64,000 bases of DNA from CAWUEX02 sp038148375 (lineage in GTDB: Bacteria > Pseudomonadota > Alphaproteobacteria > Rhodospirillales > Rhodospirillaceae): contig JAYQVH010000011.1 of the NCBI GenBank assembly GCA_038148375.1, positions 42,529-106,528 of the forward strand, written 5' to 3'. Made by a program: the position numbers and the translations under genes. The notes beneath the pieces were generated by a model. The model saw nothing but the letters and a program-made list of their open reading frames with translations, was not told the DNA's origin and searched no databases. Positions 1 to 8,792 of the stretch are shown here, piece by piece. Position 1 is the stretch's first letter; each line of letters opens with the position of its first letter.

Positions 1-534
1 CTTACGCAAATTGGCCGTCGCCTGCGCCAGCTGGGCGCGCGCGGTACGCAAAGACAGCTGACGCTGGTCTAGTGTGGCCTGAGAGATCGTGCCGCGGTCT
101 GCCAGTTGCTCGGCACGCGCGAGTTCGGCCTCGGCGAAGTCGAGCTGGGCCTGCGCGCGGGTTTGCTCTGCTTCCGCCAGGCCCACGGCGGCATCGGCGG
201 CTTTGACAATGGCTTCGGCTTCGGTACGGCTGCGCACGTCGAGCATGGCAGGGTCGGACGGTTCGAACAGTGCGAGCACCGTATCGCCCGCAGTCACTGG
301 GTCGCCCGCTTCGATGTCGATGCGGCGGACGCGCCCCGCGACGGGTGCCGAGACCACATAAACATCTTTCAAGCGGGTCTGGCCTTCGTCGTCAATGGTA
401 ACGAGGAGGTCGCCGCGTACAACGCGTGCGACATCGACACCCACCGGTTGGGGCTGCAATGACAGTATAATCAGGATCAGGACGACCGCGACGACACCGC
501 CGATGGTCAAGGTGCGGCGGGACAGTTTAGGCAC
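1..534 (-). CDS. HlyD/RND-type periplasmic adaptor, 3' part missing
   Basis: Membrane-fusion (adaptor) subunit of a tripartite exporter. The visible 178 codons begin at a GTG (534) reading MPKLSRRTLTIGGVVAVVLI, with one N-terminal membrane anchor (about residues 9-25). A biotinyl-lipoyl-like half follows (GQTRLKDVYVVSAPVAGRV), then a Leu/Ala/Glu-rich coiled-coil hairpin. The gene runs off the left edge before its second lipoyl half and beta-barrel. An ATG at 541 is in another frame and stops after four codons, so GTG is preferred. It begins 31 bases after the ABC permease stop and is the third gene of the ATPase-permease-adaptor operon. Substrate unknown. Confidence 0.85.
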   Translation of the reverse strand, partial: MPKLSRRTLTIGGVVAVVLILIILSLQPQPVGVDVARVVRGDLLVTIDDEGQTRLKDVYVVSAPVAGRVRRIDIEAGDPVTAGDTVLALFEPSDPAMLDVRSRTEAEAIVKAADAAVGLAEAEQTRAQAQLDFAEAELARAEQLADRGTISQATLDQRQLSLRTARAQLAQATANLRK

Positions 535-565
535 GGTACATCTCCAGTTTCGGTCGGAACATCAT

Positions 566-2938
566 CTATTCTCTCGTTTTTAATGCTGTGACCAGATCGA
601 GCCCATAGACACGACGGCGCGTGAGCAGACCGCACACGACCGCCGACGCGCATACCACGATGACGGACACGCCGTAAGTCGAGGCATGGATGACAAACGG
701 AAAACTGTACATGTCTGTCGATAAGACGGGGGACATCGCCAAGGCCATAAGGTAGCCGAGGACGCAGCCTACGGGCAGAGACACAACGGTAAGAATTCCC
801 AGTTCGCCGAGGAGAATGTAGGTCACTTCCTCGCGGGTGAACCCGAGGACACGTAAACTGGCAAGAGCGCGGGAGCGTTCGGACAGAGCAATGCGGGCAG
901 CGTTATAAGCGACGCCGAACGCGATCAGGCTGGCCAGCGCGACATAGAAGCCGATCATCACGTTCATCGTGCTGTCCATGGTTTCGCGGAAACTGTCTAG
1001 CGTTGCGCTTCGCTGGGCGATGCCGGCAACGGCCGGGAGATCTTTGAGTATTGCGTACAGTTCGTTGGCGTGGCGGCTGTCAACCTGCACATGCACGGAT
1101 GTGACCGTTGGCCCTTCTTTCATCAGCCGGTTGAGCGCGTCGATGTGCATGTAGGCTTGGAAGCCAATGTATTCATCGACCAACTGGACGATGGGGATTT
1201 CCACGACAGGCCGGCGCTCCTGCAGCACTTCGACGGTCACAATATCGCCGACTTTGAGGTTGAGGTCCTGGGCGATATGCCGCGACAACGCCAGTCCGCC
1301 CGGCGGAGGTTCGACGATTTTTTGTTCGCTGTTCAGGAGGCGCGACAGGTCTGCGCCGGAGACGATTCCCTGGATGGCTTTGCGGTCAAATACGTGGCCG
1401 TTGCGCAGGCGCACGGCGACGCTGCGAACAGGCTGCGTTTTCATTACGCCGGGCAGATGCTGGAGCTCATGCTCAATGGTGGCTGGCCGTGGCTCGACGA
1501 AGGACACGGTGAGGGTCTGCCGTTCCGCCTGGAAGAAGTAGACCTCTATCATTTCCTCGACGCTGTCGAGGAAGAACAAGGACATTACCATCAAGGCGAC
1601 GGAAAATGCGACGCCGATCACCGTCAGTCCGGCGCGAACCGGAAAGCGCGTCACATGACGGAAAATCATCCGTGTCGGCTGGCTGATCGTGAAACGGGCA
1701 AAGAAGTGCGACAGCGCACCTTTCTGGTATGAGGTCGGTACCGGCGGCGCCATGGCGACGGCTGGCGACAGACCTACGGCCTGACGTACAGCGCCGAGAC
1801 CGCCAATCAACCCGGCGACAAGGCTAACGCTGGCTGCGGCGGTGAGGACAGCCGGGTCGGTTTTATAGGTGAGGAGCGGAAACTTATAATATTCGCCGAA
1901 CATCCCAATCATGCCCCGTGCGATCCAATTGCCGAGACCGATTCCCATCAGAAGTCCGGTCGCCACCAGAATGATGATGAATTTGAGGTAGACCCAACCC
2001 ACTTCGAAATCCGAATAACCGAATGCTTTGAGCAGGCCGATCTGTTCACGTTCCGTGGCGACGATGCGTGTAACGACGACATTCAACAAAAATGCGGCGA
2101 CCAAAAGGAATACAGGTGGGAAGACCGTCCCAGTGATGCGCAGTTGGTCGAGTTCATTGGACAGGAAGAAATGTGAAATTTGATCGGCACGGGGATAGGC
2201 GCCGGATCCGCCATAAGGCTCGAGGATGACATCCAGACGGCGAATGACCTCTTCCGCCTGAGCACCATGCTGGAGGCGCAATGTCACACTGTTGAATGCG
2301 CCGTCGAGATCGAACGCGGCAGCCAGCGCTTTGCGGCCCATCCACATTACGCCGAACCGCCTGGCGTCCGGCATCAGCGCACCGGGACCGAGCGCGTAGA
2401 TGTATTCTGGCGTCATTACCACGCCGACGATCTCCAAGGGCCGTTTGTGGCCGTTAACGATAGCCTTGAAGGAATCACCCAGACTGAAACCGTGGGCGTT
2501 GGCGAAAGCCTCTGTCACTGCGATTTCGTTGGGCCTGAGAGGGGACGGATACCTGCCCGCCAACATCGTCACGTCATTGAGAAGAGGGGTGCCGCGTTCC
2601 GGCAATGATATCAACTGTCCTGTCGCCGGTTCGGTCATATCCGGCAGGTCGAGATTGACAGCTGCCGTGATGCGCGTTTCGGCCAGAGCGACACCGGGTA
2701 GATTCTGTATGTCATTCTCAAGACTATTAGGCGCCCGTTTCAAGGTCGCGAATACATCCGCAAACCGGGTGCGGTCGTAGAATGCATTCATGCTCGTGTC
2801 CAAGACGGCAAGAGTGCCGAATGAGGCGATCAGCAGAGCGATGCCGCACGCCACAACCGCGGCTATAGCTAAGGCCTGACCCTTTATGCGCCATAGATCA
2901 CGCAGCAGTTTCTTGTTGAGCGGAGAGATGCGCATCAC
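566..2938 (-). CDS. FtsX/MacB-type ABC transporter permease
   Basis: Inner-membrane permease of a MacB/FtsX (DUF214) exporter, 790 aa. One membrane segment near residues 20-40 is followed by a periplasmic MacB_PCD-like domain, then three segments at about 275-385. A second, similar half follows: segment at about 435-460, a periplasmic domain, and segments at about 670-780. The motif VATEREQIGLLKAFGYS is the usual FtsX coupling region, and SERSRALASLRVLGFTREEV is its second copy. The start ATG overlaps the ATPase stop by 4 bp, indicating translational coupling. With the ATPase and the HlyD protein it should form a periplasm-spanning exporter of the MacAB/DevBCA kind; cargo unknown. Confidence 0.92.
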   Translation of the reverse strand: MMRISPLNKKLLRDLWRIKGQALAIAAVVACGIALLIASFGTLAVLDTSMNAFYDRTRFADVFATLKRAPNSLENDIQNLPGVALAETRITAAVNLDLPDMTEPATGQLISLPERGTPLLNDVTMLAGRYPSPLRPNEIAVTEAFANAHGFSLGDSFKAIVNGHKRPLEIVGVVMTPEYIYALGPGALMPDARRFGVMWMGRKALAAAFDLDGAFNSVTLRLQHGAQAEEVIRRLDVILEPYGGSGAYPRADQISHFFLSNELDQLRITGTVFPPVFLLVAAFLLNVVVTRIVATEREQIGLLKAFGYSDFEVGWVYLKFIIILVATGLLMGIGLGNWIARGMIGMFGEYYKFPLLTYKTDPAVLTAAASVSLVAGLIGGLGAVRQAVGLSPAVAMAPPVPTSYQKGALSHFFARFTISQPTRMIFRHVTRFPVRAGLTVIGVAFSVALMVMSLFFLDSVEEMIEVYFFQAERQTLTVSFVEPRPATIEHELQHLPGVMKTQPVRSVAVRLRNGHVFDRKAIQGIVSGADLSRLLNSEQKIVEPPPGGLALSRHIAQDLNLKVGDIVTVEVLQERRPVVEIPIVQLVDEYIGFQAYMHIDALNRLMKEGPTVTSVHVQVDSRHANELYAILKDLPAVAGIAQRSATLDSFRETMDSTMNVMIGFYVALASLIAFGVAYNAARIALSERSRALASLRVLGFTREEVTYILLGELGILTVVSLPVGCVLGYLMALAMSPVLSTDMYSFPFVIHASTYGVSVIVVCASAVVCGLLTRRRVYGLDLVTALKTRE

Positions 2939-3696
2939 CAGGTCAGCTCCTGCGGCGCTTTTTTGAACGGTATGTCTTCCACGCTGGCGATTTGGCCGTC
3001 GGCGAAACGGATGACCCGTTCCGCCATGTCTTTGATCCCCGCATTGTGCGTAATCAGTGCGGTTGTGGTGCCGAGTTCTCGGTTGGCGCGTTCCAGAGCT
3101 TCCAGCACAACCACGCCTGTCTTGCTGTCGAGCGCGCCAGTCGGTTCATCGCACAACAGCACCTCAGGGCGTTTCGCGATGGCGCGGGCGATCGCCACGC
3201 GCTGTTGCTCGCCACCGGATAACTGCGACGGAAAGTGGTCGAGCCGGTGGTCGAGCCCGACCATCTCCAGCGCTTCGTCGGGCTGCATAGGATCTTCCGC
3301 GATTTCCGTCACCAGCCCGACATTCTCGCGGGCGGTCAGACTCGGAATCAGATTGTAGAACTGGAAAACGAAACCGACATGATCGCGCCGGTACGCCGTC
3401 AACTCGCTGGCGGAGCAAGCCGTGATTTCGAGGTCTTTGAAAAACAACCTGCCCGATGTCGGCAGATCGATCCCGCCGAGTATGTTCAGAAGCGTCGACT
3501 TGCCGCTGCCGGACGGCCCAAGCAGCACAACCAGTTCTCCTTCGTACAGAGTGAGATTGACGCCGCGGAGCGCTTGGACTTTGAGGTCGCCGGTTTCGTA
3601 TATCTTTGTCAGACCTTCGGCGCGGAAGGTCTCTGTAACGCGTGTTCCGTCGTGAACTCCGTCAGGCATTGCCTCTGGTGTCCTTTTAACCGGCAA
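2935..3696 (-). CDS. ABC transporter ATP-binding protein (LolD/MacB-like)
   Basis: Cytoplasmic ATPase of the exporter, 253 aa. Walker A GPSGSGKST at residues 60-68, Q-loop Gln at about 112 (FVFQFYN), signature LSGGEQQ at 159-165, Walker B LLCDEP at 180-185 followed by TGALDSKTG, and H-loop His at about 217. The sequence pattern is that of the LolD/MacB/SalX clade that partners FtsX permeases. The first 23 or so residues precede the domain, so translation could begin at Met10 instead. It is the first gene of the operon and is divergent from the MATE gene across about 150 bp, which should hold both promoters. Confidence 0.93.
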   Translation of the reverse strand: MPVKRTPEAMPDGVHDGTRVTETFRAEGLTKIYETGDLKVQALRGVNLTLYEGELVVLLGPSGSGKSTLLNILGGIDLPTSGRLFFKDLEITACSASELTAYRRDHVGFVFQFYNLIPSLTARENVGLVTEIAEDPMQPDEALEMVGLDHRLDHFPSQLSGGEQQRVAIARAIAKRPEVLLCDEPTGALDSKTGVVVLEALERANRELGTTTALITHNAGIKDMAERVIRFADGQIASVEDIPFKKAPQELTW

Positions 3697-3848
3697 GACT
3701 GGAGGGTCTTATACCACCGTAGGTAGGTCAACTATATACCGGTCAGGCCAGGGCCGGTGTGTGACGCGAACATGACAGCTGTGCAAAACTCGCAGCGACA
3801 TTGATTTTGATCAATCTATTATGATTGGTTCAAACGTAAGGACACGAT

Positions 3849-5306
3849 GTGAGCGCACATTCAACGCCATCGAAAACACGCGCGCCCTCTGGGCATGGTC
3901 ACGGTCCTGGTGCGGGACGAGCCGGAAAGGGCGGGCGGGATCTGACCTCAGGCCCGGTCCGCGGCCAGTTTCTCAACCTGACCGCCTTCATGGCGATCGG
4001 CGCGATCATGTCCATGACCTTCCAGGTCGTCGACACTTATTTCGTGGCTCAGCTGGGCACGGAAGAACTCGCTGCAATGGCGTTCACGTTCCCAGTGGTG
4101 ATGATTTTACATGCCATTGCTGTCGGATTGGGGACGGGCGTAACGGCCGTGGTCTCGCGTGTCGTCGGCAGCGGCGCGGGCACTGAATCCAAGGTCATCG
4201 CCAGCGACAGTCTGATCCTGTCTATTATCATTACCTTGCTGTTCACGATCGCCGGTCTTTTGACGATTGACCCGCTCTTCGCCCTTCTTGGCGCCGGGCC
4301 TGAGGTCATGCCGCTGATCCATGACTATATGGAAATCTGGTACTACGGCATGGTGTTCATGATTGTACCGATGATTGCCAATGCGCTGATCCGCGCTCAC
4401 GGGGACGCCAAGGTGCCAAGCATGATTATGAGCGTCTCTGCGGTCGTAAACCTGATTCTCGATCCCATCTTGATTTTTGGCCTGTTGGGGGCGCCGCGCA
4501 TGGAACTGCAAGGCGCGGCTCTGGCGACCGTGATCGCGCGGTTCCTCAGTTTCGCGGCCGCGATGTGGGTGCTGCACCACCGCATGCATGCCTTGAACTA
4601 TGACATTCCCGGCGTTGAGCGTTTGCGCGAGAACTGGGGCAAAATCTTGCATATCGGATTGCCGTCGACCGGAACTCAGCTGATCGTGCCCGTGTCTATG
4701 GGCATTCTTACAGCGCTTGTTGCCTCGTTCGGGGCGGTCGCGGTCGCCGCTTACGGCATTGCGACCCGTCTTGAGATGTTTGCGCTTATTTTCATGATGG
4801 CGACGTCAATTGCCATGGGACCCTTTGTCGGACAGAACGCCGGCGCAGGGCGCATCGACCGCGTGAAAGAAGCCGTCCGCTTCGCGCTGCAAGCTAACTT
4901 TGTCTACGGCTTGCTGCTCGCGGTGATCCTTGCTGTGTTCGGAGACTCTGTCGCTCAGATATTCAGCGATGACTCAGAGGTGATCCGGGTTGCGGCGTTC
5001 TACATGTTGGTGGTGCCGGTGACCTATCCGATCCTGGCCATCATCAATATCGGTTCGCAAACCTTCAATTCCCTTGCGCGGCCCATGCCGGCCATGGTCA
5101 TCGGCGCAATGAAGTCAATGTTTGTCCAGGTGCCGTTGGCGTATCTGGGCGCCTCTGTGGCCGGCATTCAGGGCGTGTTTGTGGCGATGGCGGTCTCTTC
5201 GGTGATCGTCGCAATCGTAGCGTTTTTCTGGTTGAAGCGTGTCATTCGTCAGGAAGAGGGGGTATCTGACGAGACTTCCGCGCCGCAGACAAGTCCGGCG
5301 GAATAG
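3849..5306 (+). CDS. MATE family efflux transporter
   Basis: Multidrug and toxin extrusion antiporter of the inner membrane, 485 aa with about 12 hydrophobic segments in two six-helix halves. Family-typical stretches include GAIMSMTFQVVDTYFVAQLG near the first helix and PSTGTQLIVPVSMGILTALV opening the second half. The GTG start is preceded by an AAGGA ribosome-binding site at 3838-3842. A hydrophilic, Gly/Lys-rich N-terminal tail of about 40 residues precedes helix 1. Drug, cation or metabolite export cannot be told apart from the sequence. It ends 16 bp before the convergent unknown gene downstream. Confidence 0.93.
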   Translation: MSAHSTPSKTRAPSGHGHGPGAGRAGKGGRDLTSGPVRGQFLNLTAFMAIGAIMSMTFQVVDTYFVAQLGTEELAAMAFTFPVVMILHAIAVGLGTGVTAVVSRVVGSGAGTESKVIASDSLILSIIITLLFTIAGLLTIDPLFALLGAGPEVMPLIHDYMEIWYYGMVFMIVPMIANALIRAHGDAKVPSMIMSVSAVVNLILDPILIFGLLGAPRMELQGAALATVIARFLSFAAAMWVLHHRMHALNYDIPGVERLRENWGKILHIGLPSTGTQLIVPVSMGILTALVASFGAVAVAAYGIATRLEMFALIFMMATSIAMGPFVGQNAGAGRIDRVKEAVRFALQANFVYGLLLAVILAVFGDSVAQIFSDDSEVIRVAAFYMLVVPVTYPILAIINIGSQTFNSLARPMPAMVIGAMKSMFVQVPLAYLGASVAGIQGVFVAMAVSSVIVAIVAFFWLKRVIRQEEGVSDETSAPQTSPAE

Positions 5307-5322
5307 ATTTCTTATCGGCGCG

Positions 5323-6414
5323 TTAGACGGCTTGGCCTTGCGCAATTGCGCGGATGGTGCTCATGCCCTGACGCATATCCGTCATCACGAACTCACCTTT
5401 ACTGACAGGGCTACCGATTTTGACATTCGGAAACTTCGTGATCCATGCGTTCATTTTCACGGTCATTCCGCATAGCACGCCACCGATCGTGGTGTGATAA
5501 TTCGAAATCAGCTTCTTAACTTCTTCGAAACGCGCTGCCGACAGGTTATCCCAAAGATCCTGCGTTTGAACGTCGAAGTCATTGAACAGTCGTTTCAAAA
5601 ATTCGACAACGCCCGTCATCAGTTTTTCGACTTTTGCAATGTGATCGAGCAGGTTCTTGTCTTGGCGTACCTGGTAATTCTTTTTCACTTCCTTCATGGA
5701 GTCCAGGAAGTTGGTGAGTAGAGGCTCAAGCCGGTCCAGGCAATTCTTGTAATAGGATAGCGATAGGAAAATATCGCCGTAATCCTCAAGAAACAGAGGA
5801 ATCTGATCGAGTTCTATATTGAGCTTCTCCGCCATCAATTTGAGCTTGGCGAGCGCTTTTTTGACATCGGGGTCCTTGAATAGACCGATCAAGTCACTGA
5901 AGTTCGACACCTCCAGATCGTCGTCACCGTAAATCTGTTTGATCAGCGGCAAGGTGAAGTTTGACATGTATGCCGTAAGTTCCTTGTTCTTCTCTTCGGT
6001 GAGTTGAAGTTCGGAACCCTCGGCGATCGGGATGCCAAGTTTTCGTAGCGATTTACGCAAACTGTATACGTCGAAACTGTGCAATGGCGCGAGTTGGCTG
6101 ACCACCCTCATATCCGGGTGCGACAGGCCCTGCTTCCACTGAAAGTGGTCCGGCAAGTTATCGACCGAGATTTGACCGCTGCCGGTGTCGCGCTCGGCAA
6201 ACAGCTCGATCACCCCTTCGAGATGGTTGTTCTTGATCAGGCGCGCGCTGTGCAGTCCCTCGGTCTTAAAAGGGATAATCTCAAGCGGCAGGACAAACAA
6301 TGAGTCCATATCCGCATCGACGATCGGGTTAAGTTTGGAAGATCCAGCCACGCCAGAGACACTACTTAGAAAGCAAATTAAACCAAAGCGGGAGATAGGT
6401 TTCCCGCCGCACAT
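5323..6414 (-). CDS. Unknown protein downstream of motA
   Basis: I do not recognise this 363-aa protein. From residue 36 on it is soluble-looking and charged: MDSLFVLPLEIIPFKTEGLH, then alternating hydrophobic and Lys/Glu-rich helices (such as KDPDVKKALAKLKLMAEKLN) with no membrane segment. The C-terminal part contains GGVLCGMTVKMNAWITKFPN. The first 35 residues have a weak hydrophobic patch and no clear ribosome-binding site, so Met36 (ATG at 6309) is an equally good start. It lies about 100 bp downstream of motA on the same strand and could be co-transcribed. A link to the flagellar motor is suggested only by this position. Confidence 0.75.
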   Translation of the reverse strand: MCGGKPISRFGLICFLSSVSGVAGSSKLNPIVDADMDSLFVLPLEIIPFKTEGLHSARLIKNNHLEGVIELFAERDTGSGQISVDNLPDHFQWKQGLSHPDMRVVSQLAPLHSFDVYSLRKSLRKLGIPIAEGSELQLTEEKNKELTAYMSNFTLPLIKQIYGDDDLEVSNFSDLIGLFKDPDVKKALAKLKLMAEKLNIELDQIPLFLEDYGDIFLSLSYYKNCLDRLEPLLTNFLDSMKEVKKNYQVRQDKNLLDHIAKVEKLMTGVVEFLKRLFNDFDVQTQDLWDNLSAARFEEVKKLISNYHTTIGGVLCGMTVKMNAWITKFPNVKIGSPVSKGEFVMTDMRQGMSTIRAIAQGQAV

Positions 6415-6511
6415 TCATCGCGGCCAGAGTTAATCACGACTCAAAACAAACCACTAAGAGTATAGTTGCCCGGACACATGCAAAACCTGCAATTGGTTCA
6501 TGTACGAACGT

Positions 6512-7381
6512 TCAGCCGTTGGCCGGGGTATTGTTGATAGCGTCTTCGAGCTCGAAAAAGCTGGGTTGAACCTCGGTTGGGACGCTGCCCCGGCCGATTT
6601 CCACCGATACTTGAGGCGCGTTACCATTGAGGTGGGCGACCAGGACGTCGCGGATGATCAGGTAAAACTGATGCTCTTCGTCCAGAATCTGTTTCAGCCG
6701 GACTGCAAAAGGGCCGACCAGCAGGTAAGCAAGGAACACTCCGAGGAATGTGCCTGTCAACGCACCGGCGATCAGGGTGCCTAATACCTCCGGCGGTTCT
6801 GTGACCGAAGACATTGTTTTGATCACGCCGAGCACCGCAGCGACGATGCCGATCGCCGGCAGGCCGTCAGCCATCGTTTGTAACGCTTCCTGCGGCTTTA
6901 AGACCTCGTGATGATGCTTTTCCAGTTGCGATTCCATGGCATCAAAAACCTGATGCGGATCGTCCAAATTCATCGACAGCATGCGTAGGGTGTCGCAGAT
7001 GAACGCTGTCGCGAAATGATCTTCGACGATTTTCGGATACTTCTGGAAGATATCGCTTTCCTGCGGGTTCTCGATGTGACTTTCGATAACCAAAATACCT
7101 TTGGACTTGACCAGCTTCGTAATGGTGAACAGAAGGCAAAGGACATCCAGGAAATCTTCTTCGTTCCATTTTGGCTGGCCGAAAGCTTTTTTCAGTCCGC
7201 CCAGTGTTCCTTTGATGACTTTACCGGCATTGCCAATAATCAAAGCGCCGATCGCACCGCCGAAGATGATCGTCAGTTCGTAGGGCAGGGCATGAAGAAT
7301 CACTTCGAACTTACCGCCGGACACGGTGTACCCGCCGAACACGCAAACCATCACGAATATGATGCCGATAATTGCTCGCAC
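6512..7381 (-). CDS. motA: Flagellar motor stator protein MotA
   Basis: Proton-channel stator subunit of the flagellar motor, 289 aa, the usual MotA length. TM1 (about 3-20) and TM2 (33-51) are followed by a cytoplasmic loop of about 115 residues, then TM3 (172-190, with Pro175 in DGLPAIG) and TM4 (205-225, Pro224 in LVGPFAV). These prolines match the two conserved channel prolines of MotA. The loop carries TKLVKSKGILVIESHIENP, the charged region that contacts FliG. No motB is adjacent in this window. Downstream on the same strand is the unknown gene ending at 5323. Confidence 0.95.
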   Translation of the reverse strand: MRAIIGIIFVMVCVFGGYTVSGGKFEVILHALPYELTIIFGGAIGALIIGNAGKVIKGTLGGLKKAFGQPKWNEEDFLDVLCLLFTITKLVKSKGILVIESHIENPQESDIFQKYPKIVEDHFATAFICDTLRMLSMNLDDPHQVFDAMESQLEKHHHEVLKPQEALQTMADGLPAIGIVAAVLGVIKTMSSVTEPPEVLGTLIAGALTGTFLGVFLAYLLVGPFAVRLKQILDEEHQFYLIIRDVLVAHLNGNAPQVSVEIGRGSVPTEVQPSFFELEDAINNTPANG

Positions 7382-7506
7382 TGCCCCTACGTACCCTTCT
7401 TTCCCGATCGCCGCCGTTTCACGCGACGATGACGGAGACCCCGATTCCCTATACTAATTCAACAGTTTATCAAAGACGTATCGGATTGGCGAGGCTCACG
7501 GTTCAC

Positions 7507-7845
7507 ATGGAAACCCGTCTAAAAACACGGATCTGGGTCCAGGCGTTCCTGCGCCGGTTAGGCGGCGAAGGGGTCATGGCCGCGCTGATTGTCCGCGGCG
7601 ACGAAGACGCAGGAGCCGTTCTCATTAAGGTCAATGGGTTTCAGGCCGGCTGCCGCGTTTACACCCAGGTCAGGACGGAAACAGGTCAGTTGGTATGGAT
7701 GTGCGGGACGGGGGAGACCGGAGTGCCAGAACAGGATGCAGATGCGTATATCTCCCGGCAGCGGAAATATGACGCGGACTTATGGGTGATCGAAGTCGAG
7801 GACCCGAAAGGAACCTACGAAATTGATGGTCCGGTTCTGTCGTAA
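7507..7845 (+). CDS. DUF1491 family protein
   Basis: Small cytoplasmic protein of the alphaproteobacterial DUF1491 family, 112 aa, function unknown. The family pattern is seen in RIWVQAFLRRLGGEGVMAAL, in GDEDAGAVLIKVN, and in the C-terminal stretch DADAYISRQRKYDADLWVIE. The open frame extends upstream to 7372, but the ATG at 7507 gives the family-length protein, and the upstream part overlaps the motA 5' end. The gene is divergent from motA and convergent with the modA-like gene, whose stop lies 14 bp away. Confidence 0.85.
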   Translation: METRLKTRIWVQAFLRRLGGEGVMAALIVRGDEDAGAVLIKVNGFQAGCRVYTQVRTETGQLVWMCGTGETGVPEQDADAYISRQRKYDADLWVIEVEDPKGTYEIDGPVLS

Positions 7846-7859
7846 CCGTACAGCACGCC

Positions 7860-8792
7860 CTATTGAGCGACGGCAAAGCCGTACCGTTCCACGGCAAAGC
7901 CGTACCGTTCCACGGCAAAGCCGTACCGTTCCAATGTTGTCCGACTGCGCGCCGAAAAGAGGCTTTCAAAAACCGCCAGCACGTCTGACGTTGCACGCCC
8001 GGACAGGACGGCGGCGAAATAGGCAATCGGCGGATGCGCGTCGGCGGGAATGATACCCCTTACCCTTACGTGTGGGCTCAATGCCGCGTCCGTCGCGTAG
8101 ACGAGGCCGAGGGGCGTTTCACCGCGCTCAACCATTGCCAATACGGCGCGGACGTTCGCCTGCAGTGCCAGGCGGTCGCGTACCGCAGGCCACAGACCGA
8201 GATTTTCAAGGGCAGCCTTCCCGTATAAGCCCGCCGGCACATGGGCCGGATTGCCAAGCGCCAGGCGGCCTCCGTCCAGCGCGCTCAAGAGAGCGAGTGG
8301 TTTTCTGACGTCGAGCATTCCTAGCCCAGTGCCGCCGGACATAGGTCCGACGAGGACAAGGCGGTTACGGACCAAAGGCCGGATGAATTCACGGTCAAGT
8401 AACCCTTTTCCATCCAACAGCTCGATCCAAGCCGGGGCCGCCGAGATATATATGTCTGCGGGTGCGCCGCGTTCGATCTGGCGTGCGAGCGTTCCTGAAC
8501 TCGCGACAGATACGCGCACATCTGGTGACGTGGCCGCCCCAGAGGTCGCCAAAATATCTCGCAAGGCGGGGGCCGCGCTGGCCGCGGAGAGAATTAGCAC
8601 GCGTTCCGCTGCGCCGGTCCGCGGTGTGCAGATCAGGATCAGCGCCAAGCCAAACGCGGTTAAAACAGCCCTGAAAAGACCAGTTTTCTGGCCTTCAACG
8701 GGTCGCTGGACTCGTACGGACGAGATGGCTATGGTCTGCGCCCTTTCCGGTCCACGACCATTGCCCGAGAGCCCACAGCCGAGGTGTGACAT
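7860..8792 (-). CDS. modA: Molybdate-type ABC solute-binding protein (ModA-like)
   Basis: Periplasmic oxyanion-binding protein of the ModA family. After a signal peptide (AVLTAFGLALILICTPRTGA) come the family segments LILSAASAAPALRDI, VASSGTLARQIERGAPADIY and GLGMLDVRKPL, the typical lobes of a molybdate/tungstate binder. No modBC is nearby. Two oddities: the C-terminus carries three perfect copies of ERYGFAV from a 21-bp tandem repeat, and no ATG, GTG or TTG lies between the signal peptide and the ATG at 8792. That ATG overlaps the divergent gcrA start and adds an unusual 37-residue leader, so the true start is uncertain. Confidence 0.8.
   Translation of the reverse strand: MSHLGCGLSGNGRGPERAQTIAISSVRVQRPVEGQKTGLFRAVLTAFGLALILICTPRTGAAERVLILSAASAAPALRDILATSGAATSPDVRVSVASSGTLARQIERGAPADIYISAAPAWIELLDGKGLLDREFIRPLVRNRLVLVGPMSGGTGLGMLDVRKPLALLSALDGGRLALGNPAHVPAGLYGKAALENLGLWPAVRDRLALQANVRAVLAMVERGETPLGLVYATDAALSPHVRVRGIIPADAHPPIAYFAAVLSGRATSDVLAVFESLFSARSRTTLERYGFAVERYGFAVERYGFAVAQ
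7870..7932. repeat. Three perfect 21-bp tandem repeats in modA
   Basis: Units at 7870-7890, 7891-7911 and 7912-7932 are identical. They are in frame with the modA-like gene and encode ERYGFAV three times just before its stop. The unit length of 7 codons preserves the frame, consistent with replication slippage or recent expansion of a single ancestral C-terminal ERYGFAVAQ. Confidence 0.95.
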
